In this document: piece by piece, positions 58,686 to 64,000 of the stretch
Position numbering within the stretch: position 1 is the first letter of the stretch
Layout of the letters: each line of letters starts with the position of its first letter
Assembly (NCBI GenBank): GCA_020152595.1
Contig: JAIGNY010003259.1
Coordinates: 477,501 to 541,500, forward strand
Origin: Chiridota heheva
Lineage: Eukaryota; Echinodermata; Holothuroidea; Apodida; Chiridotidae
Direction: 5' to 3'
DNA length: 64,000 nucleotides
Notes under the pieces: model-generated
The model's database searches: none
The model's input: the letters and a program-made list of their open reading frames with translations, nothing else
What the model was told of the DNA's origin: nothing
Position numbers and translations under genes: made by a program

Positions 58686-60149
58686 TTAACCCTTACTCTA
58701 CCATGAGGGTTTTCAAACCACCTTTTTTCTAAAAATAGAATTGGGACCTTACCAAAATCCTATAGGGGTACGAATAGTTTCATTGCAAAGATCTGAGAAG
58801 ATCTTTCATAATATTGTATTTTTGAGGGGGTCTATACACACTTTTTTCAGTAGATTTTGTCCAAACATTCAGAAATTTCACTTTTTGTTTAAAATATCCC
58901 CCAAAATACATATTTTTGAAAAATTGCTTGGAAATTAAATTCTGATTGTTTTTTATATATATATATATTGTAGACAAGTGGTATTGTTCATATCTAACCA
59001 TATAACATGTCCATGTTGTCAGGTTGTGGTACAGTGGAGTAGGATTAAAATGTTAAGGGAAAAGGGTCCCATGTTGGGGGAAAGAAACACATGTTGGGGG
59101 CAAGAGACCCACATTAGGAGCAAGAGATGCATTTAGAGGGAAATCCTTTATTTTAAAGCAATTTGGGTCCTGGAAGGGAGCCATATTTTGGGGGGATAGC
59201 ATTACCTCTGGTCCCTCCTCCCAATATATAAAAGCCAGAAAACTCATCCCAGCACCCCTCCCCCTCCTGTACTTCCTTGGAAACAGATGAAATTGTACTT
59301 CTCATAAGTATTTTCCTGTATTTGGACAAGTTTGTTGACATTTCATGTGTGGTACCAACTGTCAGTAAAGGATACCAAGTTTGGCAACGTCAACATGATT
59401 ACTGATGCTCTGAACCATTTTTGAGTACCTTTTACCAAGAATTCCTAATGGAATCAACAGAAGTAAGTCTCTAAAAGACATTCAGCATAACCCAAATAAA
59501 TCAAAGTATTTTCAAAGCTTCCAATGACTGAAATTGGGTCATAAAGTGATAAATTCAAGTCCTTGCTCGATAAATAAGGTCAATTAGCTAATTTGCATAT
59601 CATTTGCATAACATTTCATTGAAATAATGGTGTAAACATTTCCTTTTTATATTATATTGGTTTTGTGCATCATAAAAAGAAACAATGCATGTTTATAGGA
59701 AAGCATATTACCAATCCTATCAGAGATCATTGGCAAAATCAGAGGTCAATTTTTAGGTCAAAAAGTTCAATTTTTTTTAAATTGACGTTTAAATTTTTTC
59801 CGTGCTCCAAAAAAATCAAGAGTAGTATCAAATGAAAGGTCCTTCTTTCAACAATTCATAAATTTTATTAATATTTTTTTTTGTAATCAACCACAAGAGA
59901 GCAGAATATTACAAAGATAACAGTTTAGGACATTTAATAATCCGCAATAATGACCTCATTTGCATAAATTTGCATATTTGACCGCAGAATTATGCAAACC
60001 AATGTAAAGTCCAAAATCTTAGCTTTCAAATAAATAACATTAACTTGTTACTGTAGAAAATGAAAATAAATTTGTGAAAAAGCCCCCTTTCCAAAAAGTT
60101 CTCTAAAATAACACTTGTAATCTCAAATGCTCTGCTAGAGTAAGGGTTG
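58686..60149 (-). mobile_element. Transposon copy, right arm of the inverted repeat, apparently full length
   Basis: Bounded by TAACCCTTACTCTACCATGA at 58686 and GCTCTGCTAGAGTAAGGGTT ending at 60148, which are inverted termini. From about 59010 outward it is the reverse complement of 56399-57484 with scattered differences. No transposase frame is seen, so the 1.46-kb element looks non-autonomous. Confidence 0.65.
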
Positions 60150-60744
60150 AATATATTGTTTTCTTCATCAGATAAATTAATCTTTCTTCTAATTTCTTTC
60201 ATTCTTCACGAATTACATCAATAACAAGTGTTTAAAATTAGGAATGCAAATTCGCTGTGTGAAGGCATTGCTCTCAAATACCCTGGGGGCTTACCTCAAG
60301 GCAGATTTCTTCCTGTACAAGGACAAAAGATCATTTAAAAATGCTCATTATGTCAGCTTATTTTGCCTAATTAAATTTGTGGCCAAGAAAATACTTTAGT
60401 CAGAGCCTTGGTAGGCAATTTAAGATTGGGGTCCATCTTCCTTGCTTGATTTTCTTGAGTGTCCCGTTAATATCTCTTGCGTGTCACAGATTGAGAAAGG
60501 AGCAAATCACTCCTGGTTTTCTTCACCTCTTGTAAAGTCACAAGCAGGAGAGAACCCCATTGGTGATGCTGCAATTTCTAGTTGATGATAATGTAATTCT
60601 TTGGAAAGACTTTTGAATGCTTATCACACTGAATGCAATCATAATTGAACAATGCTATCATAGTCCATGAGCAACCAAGATTTGATCACGAGCAGTCAGA
60701 GATCTCCTCCCCATTGAGTATCACATTATTCTTTTCATGATTTG

Positions 60745-60900
60745 GACCTATGTGATTCAGCGGTTATAACTTCATCTTGGCATGCTAGAGGTCTCAGGTT
60801 CATTCCATGGACGTCATTCACCAGTGCTTCACAACTGGTTTATCAAATGGCTTTGAACATGTCGTAACCGTAACTGTTAAGAAAAGGAAGTAAAATACCT
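60745..60900 (+). mobile_element. tRNA-derived SINE, family S3, next to PMCA exon 7
   Basis: TATGTGATTCAGCGGTTATA and GGCATGCTAGAGGTCTCAGG match the S3 head, CACCAGTGCTTCACAACTGG its body. The match ends at AAAATACC (60893-60900), about 40 bases before the exon 7 acceptor. Confidence 0.55.
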
Positions 60901-60939
60901 GAGCTACCTACCTAATTAATCCTCTTTGTCTTCTCCTAG

Positions 60940-61119
60940 GTGCCAAGAGCTATTGAGCAGTGTCAGCAGGCAGGTATCACTGTCAGAATGGTTACCGGGG
61001 ACAACGTGAACACTGCACGATCCATTGCCACAAAATGTGGTATCCTGAAACCAGACCAAAACTTCTTGGTCATGGAAGGAAGAGAATTTAACAGAAGAAT
61101 AAGGGACAATTTTGGGAAG
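60940..61119 (+). CDS. ATP2B: PMCA exon 7 of window (P domain, TGDN motif)
   Basis: CTTCTCCTAG precedes the exon and GTTTGT follows it (180 nt, 60 codons, phase 0 at both ends). It encodes [20 protein letters not shown], then [15 protein letters not shown] and [15 protein letters not shown]. The TGDN motif at 60994-61005 belongs to the P-domain fold near the Mg2+/phosphate site. The reading frame follows exon 6 exactly (DPVRPE to VPRAIE). A degenerate SINE ends about 40 bases upstream of the acceptor. The donor departs from consensus at positions +3 to +5. Confidence 0.95.
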
Positions 61120-61537
61120 GTTTGTATGACATAAATTAGAGATTTTAGACCTAATGCGTTAAATGCAAATGAGAACACAACATGTTCTTCCTTTGACCGA
61201 AATGACACTTAGTAAAAGGTAATTGTAACAAAATTATCAGGATTGCAGTTTTTAAATCAATGGACACAGTCTCTCGCAATAAATTTTCCTTACAGTTATT
61301 TGGTAGGTGTTAGAGGTTAAGATTTAAAACGGATTCATTTTTTTAATAAGTTACTTTAAGAAAAGTATAATTCTTCATTTATCGAATAAAAGATATCGAA
61401 AATAACCTAGTGTGGTAGTTCCTAAAATGAGTTGAATTAATTTAACACATTGTTTTCTGCATGAAAATATCATTTATAATTTCCTCATCTTCAATATCTA
61501 AAAAAAATTCTTGATTGATTTTTAATCTCCCATTTAG

Positions 61538-61732
61538 ATTCAACAAAGTCAGTTGGACAAAATCTGGCCCAACCTGAGGGTATTGGCAAGGTCATCCCCG
61601 ACAGACAAGCACACCCTTGTTAAGGGTATCATCGACAGCAAGCTGAGCCCCAACCGAGAAGTGGTAGCCGTTACAGGGGATGGTACCAATGACGCACCGG
61701 CCTTGAAAAAAGCTGATGTCGGGTTTGCCATG
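61538..61732 (+). CDS. ATP2B: PMCA exon 8 of window (P domain, TGDGTND motif)
   Basis: The acceptor is CTCCCATTTAG and the donor GTATGC (195 nt, 65 codons, phase 0). It encodes [20 protein letters not shown], then [19 protein letters not shown] and [19 protein letters not shown]. The Asp codons at 61679-61681 and 61691-61693 are the Mg2+-coordinating aspartates of TGDGTND. The residue after GTND is Ala; vertebrate PMCAs recalled here have Gly, while SERCA and plant pumps have Ala, so function should not be affected. The segment between the family's NRRIR and LDKIWP is short and partly diverged (DNFGK, IQQSQ). Confidence 0.96.
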
Positions 61733-62893
<1,161 letters not shown>

Positions 62894-62894
62894 T

Positions 62895-63160
62895 AAAGGA
62901 TTAAAGGTTCAGAAAATTTTTAACTTAAATATCTCCTTCAATAATAGTATATGATTTCTGTCATTTCTACCCAAATGAGAAAGTTCAACTTAAATATCTC
63001 CTTTAATAATGGTATATGATTCTGTCATATCTACCCAAATGAGAAATTTCAACTTAAATATCTTCTTTAATGGTATATGATTTTTGAATGCTGTCTTTGC
63101 CACTTTGTTGGTTTAAATGTCCTTGTCATGTATAGACTGTCGTGCTTGACCACTGAATTA
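62895..63160. mobile_element. Foldback MITE, family F1, copy 6, with triplicated internal segment
   Basis: Begins AAAGGATTAAAGGTT and ends CGTGCTTGACCACTGAATTA. Inside, a segment around CAACTTAAATATCTCCTT plus TCATTTCTACCCAAATGAGA occurs three times with a period near 65 bases. It starts about 10 bases after the exon 9 donor. Confidence 0.6.
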
Positions 63161-63399
63161 TTTCAAGGTGTTTAGGTCAGCTCTTGATTTTGGTAGCATA
63201 TCATTGTGTCAAATCCAGGGGCCAAGTTCTGGTATTGGCCTTTCCCCCAGAAGCCCTGGGGTTTCTAGGCGTGATTTAAGTATTTTTGAAACGTATTTCC
63301 ATGTTGGTCCAGAATGTCCATCTAACGCAGTTATGGTGTCAAAGTGTATTGTTTGTTTGTGTTTTGTATTTCGACATGAACTTTTATGATGTTAAATTC

Positions 63400-64000
63400 T
63401 AAAAGTTATTTTAGGAGAACAGAGGATGATTGTACCCAAAGAAAGCATTTTCAATGTTAGCATGTTATTTATTAAGTATTCTAAATCCAAAGCTAATAAA
63501 AGGTGTCAGCATGAGTTGGCTTTACTTCCTTGTATTTCTATTCTTGAACGTTCTTGTTATCCTTTGAGTACACCTGACATGCTTGAAAGTCTTCAAGGGG
63601 CTAGAAGTAAGTTACAACATTGATATGATTTTAAATTGCAAGGGTTGATTGTTAAATCTAAAGCTCGCTGGGTAAAGAATGGGGGGGGGAGACGTAACAG
63701 AGATTAAAATGTCATTCACAAGCTTAAGAACGGTGACGGTAATATTTGTACTGAGAATAAGGTCATTTTGAATAAATTGAAATGTTTATATGAGAAGCTG
63801 TATAATAGGGGTGTTACTTTGACAAAAAAATTTAGACCATAACAAACAATAAAACCTTAGTATTACTGATGCAAACGCATGTGAAGGTCGCCTTTCTGCC
63901 GATGAGTGTAAAAAGTTATTTACTTTTCCTAATGGTAAGGCCCCCTGTAGCAATGACCTGACAGCCGATTTTTATAAGCGTTTTTGACCTCTGATAGGGG
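63400..64000 (+). pseudogene. Decayed L1/Tx1-like LINE fragment, open at window end
   Basis: Broken frames on the + strand carry the connector between endonuclease and reverse transcriptase of L1/Tx1-type LINEs: SKARWVKNGG, then IHKLKNGDGNICTENK and CLYEKLYNRG, and after a frameshift CEGRLSADECKKLFTFPNGK followed by DLTADFYKRF. Several stops (for example a TGA where the family has Trp after YKRF) and at least one frameshift show a dead copy. It is a different clade from the CR1/L2-like LINE at 42-45 kb. The 5' limit is uncertain. Confidence 0.65.

Overview
This is animal nuclear DNA: AT-rich, about one third of it tandem repeats and transposon remains, with one intron-split gene. The gene is the central part of a plasma-membrane Ca2+-ATPase (PMCA, ATP2B family) on the + strand. 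Nine exons between 25727 and 62884 join in phase without a gap (1,844 coding bases, about 614 codons). They run from the actuator-domain end and the variable linker, through TM3/TM4 (PEGLP), the DKTGT phosphorylation site, the nucleotide-binding domain (KGAS) and the hinge (TGDN, TGDGTND), to the start of TM5. The N-terminus (TM1-TM2, TGES) and the C-terminus (TM6-TM10, calmodulin-binding tail) were not seen and presumably lie outside the window. The exon sequences are invertebrate-like (for example IGYAG before TM3). With the transposon types present (CR1/L2-like and L1/Tx1-like LINEs, tRNA-derived SINEs, Helentron-like elements), they suggest a marine invertebrate, possibly an echinoderm or relative; that placement is a low-confidence inference.

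Layout: 1-25726 has no recognisable exon. It holds SINEs, a hAT-type MITE with 8-bp target duplications, a recurring foldback MITE family, a 15-bp minisatellite (13.1-14.1 kb), long degenerate repeats with octamer motifs (14.5-15.9 and 24.2-24.9 kb), two arrays with higher-order structure (17.8-20.4 kb), and a SINE with an internal 63-bp VNTR (22.8-23.5 kb). 25727-29912 carries PMCA exons 1-2. The 17.3-kb intron 29913-47218 holds a 16-bp array, a 3.6-kb satellite of 19/23-bp units in homogeneous blocks, a 74-bp hairpin-bearing array, and an antisense CR1/L2-like LINE with EN and RT domains but a damaged RT active site. 47219-51834 carries exons 3-4; the intron between them is almost entirely GAT/CAT-derived minisatellite. 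51835-55810 holds two Helentron-like elements nested one after the other in a single MITE. 55811-62884 carries exons 5-9, with exon 6 lying between 1.1-kb inverted transposon copies. 62885-64000 holds a MITE remnant and a decayed L1/Tx1-like LINE.

The only host gene product seen is the calcium pump; everything else is repeat. The best candidates for something under-described are the Helentron-like elements with central minisatellites, the block-structured 19/23-bp satellite, the fully minisatellite intron between two essential PMCA exons with an ambiguous donor, and the SINE with a VNTR. All calls are by reading; no alignment or database search was run.
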